Assembly (NCBI GenBank): GCA_016169945.1
Contig: JADLSH010000231.1
Location: 248,001-312,000 of the forward strand
DNA from: Trachythela sp. YZ-2020
Taxonomy: Eukaryota > Cnidaria > Anthozoa > Malacalcyonacea > Clavulariidae
Length of the DNA stretch: 64,000 bases
Direction: 5' to 3'
Positions within the stretch are counted from its first letter, which is position 1. The number at the start of each line of letters is the position of its first letter. Of this stretch, positions 43,057-54,952 are shown one piece after another. The notes beneath the pieces were generated by a model, which searched no databases, was not told the origin of the DNA, and saw only the letters and a list, made by a program, of their open reading frames with translations. The position numbers and the translations under genes were made by a program.

Positions 43057-43660
43057 CTACAAAAATTAGTTTGCTTTTGTTTAGAATTTATTATATGGTA
43101 TTATAATGGGGCAGACTATCGAAGTTGTTCCCATCATTTCATTATGTGCTCTTCTGCTTAACATGCTTCTTGTAAATCTAACGCTCCCATCGAAATGTTT
43201 CACTAGGGCGAGGTGGGACAGGGTCTTCTCTCGCGCGTGCAAAATCCAAACCTTTCGCCTTCGTTATGGTAGAGATACGTTAATTTCGCTGCTTTGCGGG
43301 AAACGCTTTAGCTATGTATCATATTTAGATCATTGTTATTTGTGGTGATTCTATTATTTGTCCTATTGTCTGCTAATGATATGGCTTAAAGGAAAAGAAA
43401 GGGCGAATGGACAGCTTCAAATCCACTATCATGGGGAATCCTATAGTCATTATGGCTTTCCCTTCTATGTTACAAGTTGGAATGTTCTGATATTGCAATG
43501 TATTACGCTACAATGTGCACTTGACAAAAGCCATACGAGAGCGGTATCGGTATGACGTATTTTTCAGGAAAGTAAAAACCTGAAAAATATTTTTTCTTAT
43601 AACGACCAAATTGTGGGATTGTGCGAAGGTGATTTAAAATATTCACGAACTTTGACTCAC

Positions 43661-44040
43661 CTTGAACAACAGTTAGTTCACTCGGTGTATCGCTCAGATA
43701 AAACGTATGAAGCAAAGAGGCGTTACGTCTGTCAAATTTATCAATGCGACCTCTCGTGCTATCCATAACATAGAAATAATCTTCACCTATTGCAACATTT
43801 ACTGATCTTGTTGTACCAGGATAATACTTCACTTGCGAAGTTGAACCATTGAAATGTGTTTTCATAAGAGAATAGCTATCATTAGCAAGGATAAAGTCAA
43901 TCCAATAAATTACTTCATATTCAGGGTCAATAGTCAGATATAACGGTGATCTGTTGTTATAGTAAATAACTTCCTGTGTATCTTTGTCGAGGAAATACCG
44001 AACAATGTCTCCACTGTTTGTAGCAGCAAAAACAAGAGAG
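43661..44040 (-). CDS. Propeller I, second exon (copy A)
   Basis: 380 nt, phase 2-1; acceptor CTCTTATTTTAG, donor CAAG|GTGAGT. It carries LY-type blades: GDIVRYFLDK, EVIYWIDFIL (YWTD-like), DYFYVMDSTRGRIDKFDRRN. Together with the 376-nt exon before it, it makes 252 residues, the size of one six-bladed YWTD propeller. Tyr in EVIYYNN where B and C have Asn. Confidence 0.85.
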
Positions 44041-44627
44041 CTAAAATAAGAGAGAATGATTGATCCGAATATTAGAATTTCAAATTCTGTTGTTACAAAC
44101 AACAAAGAATCTTTTCGTCGGAAGTGTGCGGATGGGAATCGTATTTAATTACGAAAATGATTGAGAAGGAATGATGTGACATAATATAGTCATAATACTA
44201 AGAAATCCAGATGGGGGCTGAAAATCGACTAGAAAAATAGACAGCTCTGCGTTGCTTTTGCAGAGAAGGTTTAAGTTTCGGAATTAAAAGACTGTCACAA
44301 TGTCTTCCATTTTCGAACTTTATAACTCTTTGAACAAGCAAAGCATTGTGGCTCTTTTTCTACTCTTATATCAGCCCCTGTATTCATTTCCCTGTTTATT
44401 CTCCATTCTCTCATCTTGTTCCTTGCCTATACTTCTAATTTAATATCTTGTTATGTAGTTTGTTAAAATCCATGTATTTGTAATTTGTTGTTAGTCTGAA
44501 GATGCTGTGACGTGCGAAACGAAACGTGAAAAAGTCTATTTATATATGGCTCAGCGTCAAGTATTTCAAGCCCAGTTCATTATTCTTTGATTGTGGTGTG
44601 TTCCAGTGTTCATAAGAATACATGTAC

Positions 44628-45003
44628 CTGTTAGTAGGATCACTATCCAAGTCTTCTACTTGACCAAGAATTACATTTAGTTGCGCCGAAACTCCAGTAT
44701 CCAGGTCAATACTGTATATTTTCCTGAATAGATCACTAATGTAGTACACCTTTCTTGATATATGATCTACAGCAAACCGTAATATAATCGTGACAGGCGC
44801 TATCGTGGTTGGATCACTCCCGTCCAGTTTAACCCTGATGAGATTGGTACCATCGTAGTAGAGGAGTCTTTCACTGGAATAATCATAATTCAGCTTCACT
44901 TTACTTGCTGATAATATCGTCAAAGTGGAATTACCATCCGACAATACACCTTTTATTGCACTTGATGTTGCATAGTATATGGCATCCACTTTACATGTTA
45001 GCT
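44628..45003 (-). CDS. Propeller I, first exon (copy A)
   Basis: 376 nt, phase 1-2; acceptor AATTGTGTAG, donor AACAG|GTACAT. LY-type blades: RLLYYDGTNLIRVKLDGSD, FAVDHISRKVYYISDLFRKI, YSIDLDTG. Begins with Cys (ELTCK), probably linking to the preceding EGF. Differs from B and C by Lys for Asn (ASKVKLN) and Gln for His (GQVEDL). Confidence 0.85.
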
Positions 45004-45459
45004 CTACACAATTATGAACAAATCATGTCAGCGTACTCTACTCAGTAATAATTCATATGTAAATTTGGCTTTATTGTCCGTCGCATGATGGTAATTGAAA
45101 ATTGCCAAAATACTTAGATCCTGTTATTTTGGACAGGATACCGTAATGAGGTGTTGAGAGGACACGGTGATTAGTGCATGCGCTTTTTATCTCTGCTACT
45201 TGGTTTCGATTCCTGCAACACGCCGTTTACTTAATTTAATTTCACCGCATTTGCATGTTAGAGGAAAGCTTCCCGTTGGTACTCTACTAAACATCTTAAT
45301 TTTTCTATGAGTTTTCTGGTTTCGCCCTGGATCACCACGGATTCCCTTGCTAGATCTCTTGGGAGAACAGTTTTGAACTGGTAGAGCAATCCAGTGTGAA
45401 CAAAGCTAGTTTCTATTAAACTATACAACCGTCGTATTTTATATTTTCAAAACATTTAC

Positions 45460-45579
45460 CTTCACAAAAGAAGCCATCCCCACTAAAGTTTGCTTTGCAG
45501 GCACAGTAGAATGATCCATCCACGTTTGTACAAGTGGCATTTACATGGCACGGAGCCTCTGTTTCACATTCGTTGATAT
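45460..45579 (-). CDS. EGF exon E4, copy A
   Basis: 120 nt, phase 1-1: (D)INECETEAPCHVNATC, DGSFYCAC, GDGFFCE. Calcium-binding EGF just before propeller I. Confidence 0.88.
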
Positions 45580-46265
45580 CTATATTAGACATAATTACAT
45601 GCCAAATCATTAAAAATTCACGACGAAATTCATTTCATAAATGCCTGTGAGTCTGAAACAGATTTTGTCCTGATTACCATTACCATTTCGTTCGACTTTT
45701 TCAAATAAAACACCCTATACCTTTAACTAGGTGACAAATATAAACATTCATAAAGCTGTGTTTGATAGGTACAGTAAGATATTGGCGTTCGTTCTGCATG
45801 GAATTTATAACCACTCGCCTTCGACTCGTGTTTGTAAATCTCATACAGATCGACCGCCCTGCATGTTTTATATATTACTTGTGAAATTCATACGTAATAA
45901 GACTAAAAATCAATCATGGCAAGGTATTTAGGTCACGTGTAAATCTCAATAAAGTTAAATAAACTTATCATTACTTATCAAGGGAATGCGAGTGTGAACG
46001 TAAGAATTCTAATTAGAATACTAATTATTACGCAGGATTATCTGTTGCATTGTTCCAGTAAGAGTGCTACATTGGTCAACTCTATTATTCATTTCAGTAA
46101 GTTTGCCATTGTAAATGCCCATACCGATCGACCGCGAGGAAATGAGAAAATGGATATTTGTTATCAAATATAAATGTCAATACTAATAACGTATACTCGT
46201 ATTTTTGCATACTATTTTTGCAATTGTTTATACGTGACGTTAGATGGAAGTTTTCAATGGTGTAC

Positions 46266-46382
46266 CTGTGCAGCTGGTGCCGTTGCCTTCATAGCCCACG
46301 TTGCAAGTGCATGTATACGAACCATTGCTATTGGTACAATTTGCATTGACATCGCAAGGATCAGCTTGGCACTCATCAATAT
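46266..46382 (-). CDS. EGF exon E3, copy A
   Basis: 117 nt, phase 1-1: (D)IDECQADPCDVNANC, NGSYTCTC, GYEGNGTSCT. Six cysteines, calcium motif intact. Confidence 0.88.
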
Positions 46383-46840
46383 CTAGGATTTGATAAGGCA
46401 GTGATATCTTCATGAGTAATAGAATGTATTCCTATCGGTGCCTTAAGTAACAAATTGTATTATAGAAGATATGTACAAGACTTCTCGTTGAATGTCCTTT
46501 GTACTGTATAGATAAAAATATTTTGTTGGTTACATGAGATGACCCTGAAGCCTTATCACGGATTATGAAGCTAAAAATACAGTCAAATGTCCGTTAACCC
46601 CATTTTAACCCTAGCAACTGGACTGAAATAGAATTATTAAAATAAATATTGCGCCTTAACACCACATTGTCCTATGGTGAAATCTATTTTCTGTTTGATA
46701 GTTTCCCGGCCAAAGCCAAAATTTAGATTTGATACGAAAATTCGTACCCCTCTTGCTCCCCGTATGGCCAAAGATTGTGGGAAGGTGCAAATCCATGCGT
46801 GTGTTTAACAGATGCAGAAATAGAAATATCCGAGTTTTAC

Positions 46841-46957
46841 CGGTACAGTTTGTTCCATTTCCTTCAAATCCAGTTTGACATTCACAAAGGTATGAACCAA
46901 TAGTGTTTGTGCCGTTTGCATTGAAACCGCATGGAGCTTTCGCACACTCATCGACAT
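46841..46957 (-). CDS. EGF exon E2, copy A, third cysteine lost
   Basis: 117 nt, phase 1-1: (D)VDECAKAPCGFNANG.., IGSYLCEC, GNGTNCT. The C3 codon is GGC (Gly; plus-strand 46911-46913) where copy B has TGC. This leaves five cysteines, so the C1-C3 disulfide cannot form in this module. Confidence 0.85.
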
Positions 46958-47662
46958 CTGCACAAGGTAGAAATAAAGTTACATCTTAAAATTGTTGAAT
47001 GAGGTCGAGCAATATCTGGATTTGTATCCATCGGTTGTTTAATTTTTTATTCATGCATTATCTATGTTCAATCATTCGAATATATGTAACAATTCATGAG
47101 AAAACTAGCCAACCATACTGCAATATTTTGCTCACATGATGATAATGGATCGCTGGTCAAGTACATTGCTCTACTCCTAGGACTGTATCAAAATAGATTC
47201 AATCTTAGAACTGGACGAAAGTTAATTCCTTACGCTTTAAGTAATGATTTTATAAGTATGATTTAGAAGTATTAGACCCAAACTGCTCCGACTTGAACTC
47301 TGGTCCAGTCCTTATTTTCGGATTTGAAGTATTAATTAATGTAATTACGAAGAAGTGTGTGTAGTGGTTCACGAAATGTTGGAAAATGCTTCATACCTTT
47401 GAAGATAGAAAAATGGTATTGAATGTTTGGTTTGTCTGGCTTTTGTCAATTTTATATAATTTTTTTGCATCATAATTATTAGTGCGCAGAAATCATTTAC
47501 CACAAACCACAGACGGAACTTCTTACAGATAATTAATTAGTCTTGGTGCAGAACATAAATTCAGCAGATTTTTTATAGTCTTGTCGATAGTTCTGCTGTG
47601 GATTCTTAACTTAAGAGAAATTATTCTTAAATTGCTTGCAATTCACCCAAAAATTACTGTAC

Positions 47663-47782
47663 CTTGACAATATGTCTGATTTCCAGTGAATCCAGTGTTG
47701 CATGAACATACAATAGTACCAGGAGAATTAGTGCATGTCGAGTTTACTGGACAGGTATTGTTTACAGCACAATTGTCCTTGT
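47663..47782 (-). CDS. EGF exon E1, copy A
   Basis: 120 nt, phase 1-1; acceptor TCTTTCCCTAG. (D)KDNCAVNNTCPVNSTC, GTIVCSC, GNQTYCQ: six cysteines but no D-x-D-E calcium motif (D-K-D-N). Directly after propeller II. Confidence 0.85.
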
Positions 47783-48336
47783 CTAGGGAAAGAAAGATTG
47801 CACAATATTGTTGATATAAAAACTTCTCCAACTGGAAAAAAACGAAATCGAGGCAGAGAAAAATATTCCCTTATGTGAGGTAGTGTAGTATTCCTACCCG
47901 CAGAAAAATAAAATAGTTTTATTAATTTGCTGTTGTGAATATTTAACTATAATTATCACCCGCGTATCGTTTGGTTTTGATGTGTACAATAGTGATGTTG
48001 CAAAATGCAGTGTGCACGTGCAGATTCTTTCGTGAGGCATGAGGTGGATTGGCAGCTCCCAGTATTTTTTTGATCAGTATCCGCATTACAATTGCATCGT
48101 TTTCTAGCTAACGGTTTCCGGTAACATTATTGCAGTCGTCCTTCCTGTTGTATAAATGGCGTCTTACAATCCAAAAATTATGGCAAGTACAGGAAAACTT
48201 TCGCCGTTCAATAGGGAATGTTATCCTTGCCAAGCAAAATTAAGACACATCCTGTTTCTACTGATTAATTCATATGACTTTGTGCAGTCATCACTATGGG
48301 TTATGCTAGCATTTTATAAGAATATTTATCACTTAC

Positions 48337-48725
48337 CAGCTACAACAATCATTCGTGTTGCTCCAGTCGCAATTGAAATCGTACTGACAACCGTTTCCGT
48401 CGTTTTATTATATTTACTAACTTGTGATGTTATTGAATCAAGGATATAAAAATATCCATTCCCCTCTGCAATATCTACAGTAGTAAGGCTTCCTGTTCGA
48501 TCTGCTCCAATCTGTACAGTCTGACCATCGTACGTTGTTTTGTATATCTTGTAAATAGTAGCATCAGTAAAATGAATCCAGTATACAATTTTATTCACGG
48601 TATCAACCACAAGATGTGTGCCTATCCCAGTTATATTATCGTCGATAGTTAGTTCAGTTCCCTCTGCCAGACTGTACCGGATGAGATTTCGAGAGTTCCT
48701 TAGATCGGTGGTGAGGAATATTGAT
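48337..48725 (-). CDS. Propeller II, second exon (copy A)
   Basis: 389 nt, phase 2-1; acceptor CCAATTAG, donor GCTG|GTAAGT. Blades: SIFLTTDLRNSRNLIRYSL, VVDTVNKIVYWIHFTDATIY (the best YWTD-like motif here), GNGYFYILDSITSQVSKYN. Pairs with the exon at 49897-50277 to form about 257 residues. If the copy-A frameshift upstream is real, this exon is read out of frame and meets a stop within about nine codons. Confidence 0.85.
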
Positions 48726-49896
48726 CTAATTGGAGGAAAATTAGGCAGTAAACGAATGGAAGTTGATGAGCAACGGTAGTAATGTTATATTTCCTCCTGT
48801 TTTTCGTACTCAAATTGAACCTCGAAGTGCTTACTTCACACAATCCTCAATCCATATAAACATTAGGTATAATCAATGACATGTAGGTCAAATATTCATT
48901 GATAGACAGTGTCGCGACGTAAGAACTTTTAAGGTCAATTGCAATAAGATATTTAAGGAAAGAATCTTCATGATCAGATGGTTATATTAGCAGGCATTGA
49001 TCGCATGTTTCGTAAATTGCATCGCCAATACCTTACATTAATTATGCTGTAACTAATCATAAATTGAAATATTTTATGTTATATATCTTACTTCAATGAA
49101 TCACTTGATCAATTTCAACTGAGTTGCTCATTCCGTCAGAAATCCAGTAAGGGGAATTCCTAATTGGTGCCTGGGTATAACATGCGACCTTTTATAGTAC
49201 AAATGGAAGAACTCTCATTATAATATATATCTAAATGATAAAGTTTTTGATTGGCTGAAAAGCGTGCTCAAAAACTCGATTGAGCCCGCTAAGCAATGAA
49301 AAAATTATTAATTAGTTTACGATAAGACTAATGAGATAGTCCTACTGTTGCATTATGTAAGAATATGTATAAGCAGGATTCTCTTCTCTTGTAATAAGAA
49401 ACCATTTGATTTGGTGTCAAGTATGTCGGCTGTAAAACAACGAGGCTGTAAAAGAACTATGACATTAATAGACCATACAGTGTATAGGCCTATTGTAACT
49501 TTGGTTACTCTGATGATAATTTTGCAATAAAGTCGAAATATCACAAAATCATTCTTGTCTTGTTTTAACTCATATCTTGGGTTTCAAGATGTTAATCTTC
49601 AGATTATGTTTTGTATTATATATTTTTTGAAATTGTCGGCTGGTATTGACTTTTCGAACTAGTCTTCATGGAGAGGTTTTAGAGTGGTAGTTATATTACA
49701 ATAAACTACCGTGATTTGTATTTAAACTACCAAAAATCGAAAGATTTACCGACGTTTCTAGCAAACGCCCTTCCTCTGGAGTTTATTAGTGATTAGTTAG
49801 GCTATTAACCTCAACGTGAGGGCCTTCGCTTTGCCTATATGTTTTAAAAAAGCCCCAGAGCAGCAAAGTATCTTACAAGACTTACATTCGACCTAC

Positions 49897-50277
49897 CTGT
49901 TATAAGCGTCGATTTGTATGCCTTTGAAATCATTGCTCTGTAACGCAGCAATGTCTGGTAAGAGGTTGCCGTTATAATCAATTGATTTAACGCTATTATC
50001 GTCGTTTTCAGGTAGTAGATACTTTGATTCGCTGCATCAACTGTAAATGGACCAAAATTAGATGGAACCGACACAGTTCGCAAATCACTAGCGTCCAAAT
50101 TAGCGTTATATAGGGTAATGCCCACCGTATCGTAATACCAGAGGCGGTTGTTCAGTTCGTCATAACCTACTGTGGCACTTTGTGCTGATAGGATAGCTGT
50201 AGATTCTCCACCATCAACAGGAACATAAGAAATGTGTGTAGCGTTTGAATAGAAGATATATTCTACTCCAGTGTTTC
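49897..50277 (-). pseudogene. Propeller II, first exon (copy A), 1-bp deletion
   Basis: 381 nt against 382 nt in copy B. The acceptor TTTTCCATTAG and donor AACAG|GTAGGT are intact, and blades NTGVEYIFYSNATHISYVPV and LNNRLWYYDTVGITLYNANL are readable. In the run after SIYYLK the plus strand has TTTT (around 50,006) where copy B has TTTTT, so the rest is out of frame. Could be a true null, a sequencing error in the homopolymer, or an allele. Confidence 0.8.
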
Positions 50278-50524
50278 CTAATGGAAAAATATTTGAAGAT
50301 GTGAAAATTAAAGAATAATTTGTGTTTTAAACTGCAAAGTTTGCACAAACGGCTGTACATGCTCCAGCTGGTCTAACAAGTGAGGTGGGCGTTTTGCTTC
50401 TAAATAGAATCTGGGATATTTTTGTGGGATATAGCATATCTCGCTATGAAAACCTCGCCTTTTCAAACTTTGACTGGCCTTGCACTAGTTCTTACTCGTA
50501 TAATATTTTTTGTTTTCTTCTTAC

Positions 50525-50644
50525 CATCACATGTAAATCCATTTCCAGTATATCCAGAATCACATGTGCAGATGTACGATCCGTCTGTGTTATTGCATGT
50601 TGCATTGGAATGACATGGTGAACCTGATAGACATTCATTTACAT
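50525..50644 (-). CDS. EGF micro-array module 3 of copy B
   Basis: 120 nt, phase 1-1; [10 protein letters not shown] variant. Last module before the unit junction; it splices to propeller II of copy A. Confidence 0.85.
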
Positions 50645-50733
50645 CTAAATAAAAGTTGAATAAAGTTTAGAATTGCTTAGGGCTGGCCTTGCACTAGTTC
50701 GTACGCCTATAATAATATTTATTTTGTTCTTAC

Positions 50734-50853
50734 CATCACATGTAAATCCATTCCCAGTATATCCAGAATCACATGTGCAGATGTACGATCCGTCTGTGTT
50801 ATTGCATGTTGCATTGGAATGACATGGTGAACCTGATAGACATTCATTTACAT
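50734..50853 (-). CDS. EGF micro-array module 2 of copy B
   Basis: 120 nt, phase 1-1, 209 bp from both neighbours; [10 protein letters not shown]. Confidence 0.85.
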
Positions 50854-50942
50854 CTAAATAAAGGTTGAATAAAGTTCGGAATTTCTTAGGACTGGCCTTG
50901 CACTAGTTCGTACTCCTATAATAATATTTCTTTTGTTCTTAC

Positions 50943-51062
50943 CATCACATGTAAATCCATTCCCTGTGTATCCAGAATCACATGTGCAGATGTACGATCC
51001 GTCTGTGTTATTGCATGTTGCATTGGAATGACATGGTGAATCTGGTAGACATTCATTTACAT
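50943..51062 (-). CDS. EGF micro-array module 1 of copy B
   Basis: 120 nt, phase 1-1; [10 protein letters not shown]. Confidence 0.85.
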
Positions 51063-51114
51063 CTAAGTGAAAGTTGGATAAAGTTCAGAATTGCTTAGGA
51101 CTGGCCTTGCAACA

Positions 51115-51193
51115 GTTCATGTATCCAGGATCACATGTACCGATTTAGATCCTTGTGTGTTATTACATGTTTCATTGGCATGACATAGTAAAT
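51115..51193 (-). pseudogene. EGF relic exon, copy B
   Basis: Identical in layout to the relic at 42550-42628; no donor. Confidence 0.65.
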
Positions 51194-51502
51194 CTATAAT
51201 TCATTCGATTGTGTCTTGAAATATGAATATGGATCATATATTATTTGGTAACGAGAAATTTTTAGGTTACAACAAATGTAATCGAGAAGACTGTATAAGT
51301 TGATATTTAGTCACTACTACGATATTTGTTAATGCGCATTTACCGTGTTCGAAACATTTTTAGGTTTATCTTTAGTCTATGGCTTGATATTGAGCATTTG
51401 TAAAAATCATAATTTCTTTCTTTCGTGTTACTGTCTTAATCAGATGGAATAATACTGAATGATCCTTTATTGAAGAATAAAACATATTTACTCGATGTAT
51501 AC

Positions 51503-51622
51503 CTTCACAATGTGTGTTATTCCCAGTTAAACCCACTTTACATGTGCAGTAGTAACTTCCTGGCGTGTTTGTGCATGTTGCGTTTTCATGGCAAAAACCA
51601 CCAACACAACACTCATCTAAAT
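51503..51622 (-). CDS. EGF exon E5, copy B
   Basis: 120 nt, phase 1-1, same protein as copy A E5, including the extra Cys. Confidence 0.85.
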
Positions 51623-52233
51623 CTACAAAAATTAGTTTGCTTTTGTTTAGAATTTATTATATGGTATTATAATGGGGCAGACTATCGAAGTTGTTCCCAT
51701 CATTTCATTATGTGCTCTTCTGCTTAACATGCTGCTTGTAAATCTAACGCTCCCATCGAAATGTTTCACTAGGGCGAGGTGGGACAGGGTCTTCTCGCGC
51801 GTGCAAAATCCAAACCTTTCGCCTTCGTTATGGTAGAGATAGGTTAATTTCGCTGCTTTGCGGGAAACGCTTTAGCTATGTATCATATTTAGATCATTGT
51901 TATTTGTGGTGATTCTATTTTGGGGACATTTGTCCTATGGTCTGCTAATGATATGGCTTAAAGGAAAAGAAAGGGTCGAATGGACAGCTTCAAATCCACT
52001 ATCATCGGGAATCCTATAGTCATTATGGCTTTCCCTTCTATGTTACAAGTTGGAATGTTCTGATATTGCAATGTATTACGCTACAATGTGCACTTGACAA
52101 AAGCCATACGAGAGCGGTATCGGTATGACGTATTTTTCAGGGAAGTAAAAACCTGAAAAATATTTTTTCTTATAACGACCAAATTGTGGGATTGTGCGAA
52201 GGTGATTTAAAATATTCACGAACTTTGACTCAC

Positions 52234-52613
52234 CTTGAACAACAGTTAGTTCACTCGGTGTATCGCTCAGATAAAACGTATGAAGCAAAGAGGCGTTACG
52301 TCTGTCAAATTTATCAAAGCGACCTCTCGTGCTATCCATAACATAGAAATAATCTTCACCTATTGCAACATTTACTGATCTTGTTGTACCAGGATAATAC
52401 TTCACTTGCGAAGTTGAACCATTGAAATGTGTTTTCATAAGAGAATAGCTATCATTAGCAAGGATAAAGTCAATCCAATAAATTACTTCATATTCAGGGT
52501 CAATAGTCAGATATAACGGTGATCTGTTGTTATTGTAAATAACTTCCTGTGTATCTTTGTCGAGGAAATAACGAACAATGTCTCCACTGTTTGTAGCAGC
52601 AAAAACAAGAGAG
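52234..52613 (-). CDS. Propeller I, second exon (copy B)
   Basis: 380 nt, phase 2-1. Differs from copies A and C by GRFDKF for GRIDKF. Confidence 0.85.
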
Positions 52614-53197
52614 CTAAAATAAGAGAGAATGATTGATCCGAATATTAGAATTTCAAATTCTGTTGTTACAAACAACAAAGAATCTTTTCGTCGGAAGTGT
52701 ACGGATGGGAATCGTATTTAATTACGAAAATTATTGAGAAGGAATGATGTGACATATAGTCATAATACTAAGAAATCCAGATGGGGGCTGAAAATCGACT
52801 AGAAAAATAGACAGCTCTGCGTTGCTTTTGTAGAGAAGGTTTAAGTTTCGGAATTAAAAGACTGTCACAATGTCTTCCATTTTCGAACTTTATAACTCTT
52901 TGAACAAGCAAAGCATTGTGGCTCTTTTTCTACTCTTATATCCGCCCCTGTATTCATTTCCCTGTTTATTCTCCATTCTCTCATCTTGTTCCTTGCCTAT
53001 ACTTCTAATTTAATATCTTGTTATGTAGTTTGTTAAAATCCATGTAATTGTAATTTGTTGTTAGTCTGAAGATGCTGTGACGTGCGAAACGAAACGTGAA
53101 AAAGTCTATTTATATATGGCTCAGCGTCAAGTATTTCAAGCCCAGTTCATTATTCTTTGATTGTGGTGTGTTCCAGTGTTCATAAGAATACATTTAC

Positions 53198-53573
53198 CTG
53201 TTAGTTGGATCACTATCCAAGTCTTCTACGTGACCAAGAATTACATTTAGTTGCGCCGAAACTCCAGTATCCAGGTCAATGCTGTATATTTTCCTGAATA
53301 GATCACTAATGTAGTACACCTTTCTTGCTATATGATCTACAGCAAACCGTAATATAATCGTGACAGGCGCTATCGTGGTTGGATCACTCCCGTCCAGTTT
53401 AACCCTGATGAGATTGGTACCATCGTAGTAGAGGAGTCTTTCACTGGAATAATCATAATTCAGCTTCACGTTACTTGCTGATAATATCGTCAAAGTGGAA
53501 TTACCATCCGACAATACACCTTTTATTGCACTTGATGTTGCATAGTATATGGCATCCACTTTACATGTTAGCT
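53198..53573 (-). CDS. Propeller I, first exon (copy B)
   Basis: 376 nt, phase 1-2; donor AACAG|GTAAAT. Ala for Ser in DHIARKVYY. Confidence 0.85.
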
Positions 53574-54028
53574 CTACACAATTATGAACAAATCATGTCA
53601 GCGTATTCTACTCGGTAATAATTCATATGTAAATTTGGCTTTATTGTCCGTCGCATGATGGTAATTGAAAATTGCCAAAATACTTAGATCCTGTTATTTT
53701 GGACAGGATACCGTAATGAGGTGTTGAGAGGACACGGTGATTAGTGCATGCGCTTTTTATCTCTGCTACTTGGTTTCGATTCCTGCAACACGCCGTTTAC
53801 TTAATTTAATTTCACCGCATTTGCATGTTAGAGGAAAGCTTCCCGTTGGTACTCTACTAAACATCTTAATTTTTCTATGAGTTTTCTGGTTTCGCCCTGG
53901 ATCACCACGGATTCCTTGCTAGATCTCTTGGGAGAACAGTTTTGAACTGGTAGAGCAATCCAGTGTGAACAAAGCTAGTTTCTATTAAACTATACAACCG
54001 TCGTATTTTATATTTTCAAAACATTTAC

Positions 54029-54148
54029 CTTCACAAAAGAAGCCATCCCCACTAAAGTTTGCTTTGCAGGCACAGTAGAATGATCCATCCACGTTTGTAC
54101 AAGTGGCATTTACATGGCACGGAGCCTCTGTTTCACATTCGTTGATAT
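54029..54148 (-). CDS. EGF exon E4, copy B
   Basis: 120 nt, phase 1-1, same residues as copy A E4. Confidence 0.88.
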
Positions 54149-54835
54149 CTATATTAGACATAATTACATGCCAAATCATTAAAAATTCACGACGAAATTC
54201 ATTTCATAAATGCCTGTGAGTCTGAAACAGATTTTGTCCTGATTACCATTACCATTTCGTTCGACTTTTTCAAATAAAACACCCTATACCTTTAACTAGG
54301 TGACAAATATAAACATTCATAAAGCTGTGTTTGATAGGTACAGTAAGATATTGGCGTTCGTTCTGCATGGAATTTATAACCACTCGCCTTCGACTCGTGT
54401 TTGTAAATCTCATACAGATCGACCGCCCTGCATGTTTTATATATTACTTGTGAAATTCATACGTAATAAGACTAAAAATCAATCATGGCAAGGTATTTAG
54501 GTCACGTGTAAATCTCAATAAAGTTAAATAAACTTATCATTACTTATCAAGGGAATGCGAGTGTGAACGTAAGAATTCTAATTAGAATACTAATTATTAC
54601 GCAGGATTATCTGTTGCATTGTTCCAGTAAGAGTGCTACATTGGTCAACTCTATTATTCATTTCAGTAAGTTTGCCATTGTAAATGCCCATACCGATCGA
54701 CCGCGAGGAAATGAGAAAATGGATATTTGTTATCAAATATAAATGTCAATACTAATAACGTATACTCGTATTTTTGCATACTATTTTTTGCAATTGTTTA
54801 TACGTGACGTTAGATGGAAGTTTTCAATGGTGTAC

Positions 54836-54952
54836 CTGTGCAGCTGGTGCCGTTGCCTTCATAGCCCACGTTGCAAGTGCATGTATACGAACCATTGCTA
54901 TTGGTACAATTTGCATTGACATCGCAAGGATCAGCTTGGCACTCATCAATAT
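54836..54952 (-). CDS. EGF exon E3, copy B
   Basis: 117 nt, phase 1-1, same residues as copy A E3. Confidence 0.88.

Larger units (their letters stand above)
42116..50471. repeat. Tandem unit copy A (about 8.4 kb plus two extra modules to its left)
   Basis: Aligned position by position with copy B at an offset of 8,566-8,573 bp through exons and introns, with only scattered substitutions and small indels. At its right border the intron upstream of propeller II joins the 209-bp module intron at GACTGGCCTTGCACTAG. Confidence 0.9.

Noticed and set aside
43503..44105. 200-codon minus-strand frame beginning MLFVTTEFEIL
   Set aside because: The first 21 residues are intron (polypyrimidine tract and AG at 44041-44042) and the last 40 lie beyond the GTGAGT donor. 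The true exon is 43661-44040, as phase and the repeat copies show.
48156..48449. 97-codon plus-strand ORF conserved in copies A and B, with a TATAAATGGCG start
   Set aside because: It is antisense to the propeller II second exon and its intron. Its conservation follows from the recent tandem duplication, and copy D has a stop after three codons.
50385..50621. Plus-strand ORFs repeated at 58,958 and 41,291-41,638 ending in the same residues
   Set aside because: They run antisense through the EGF micro-array module; the repetition is that of the module.
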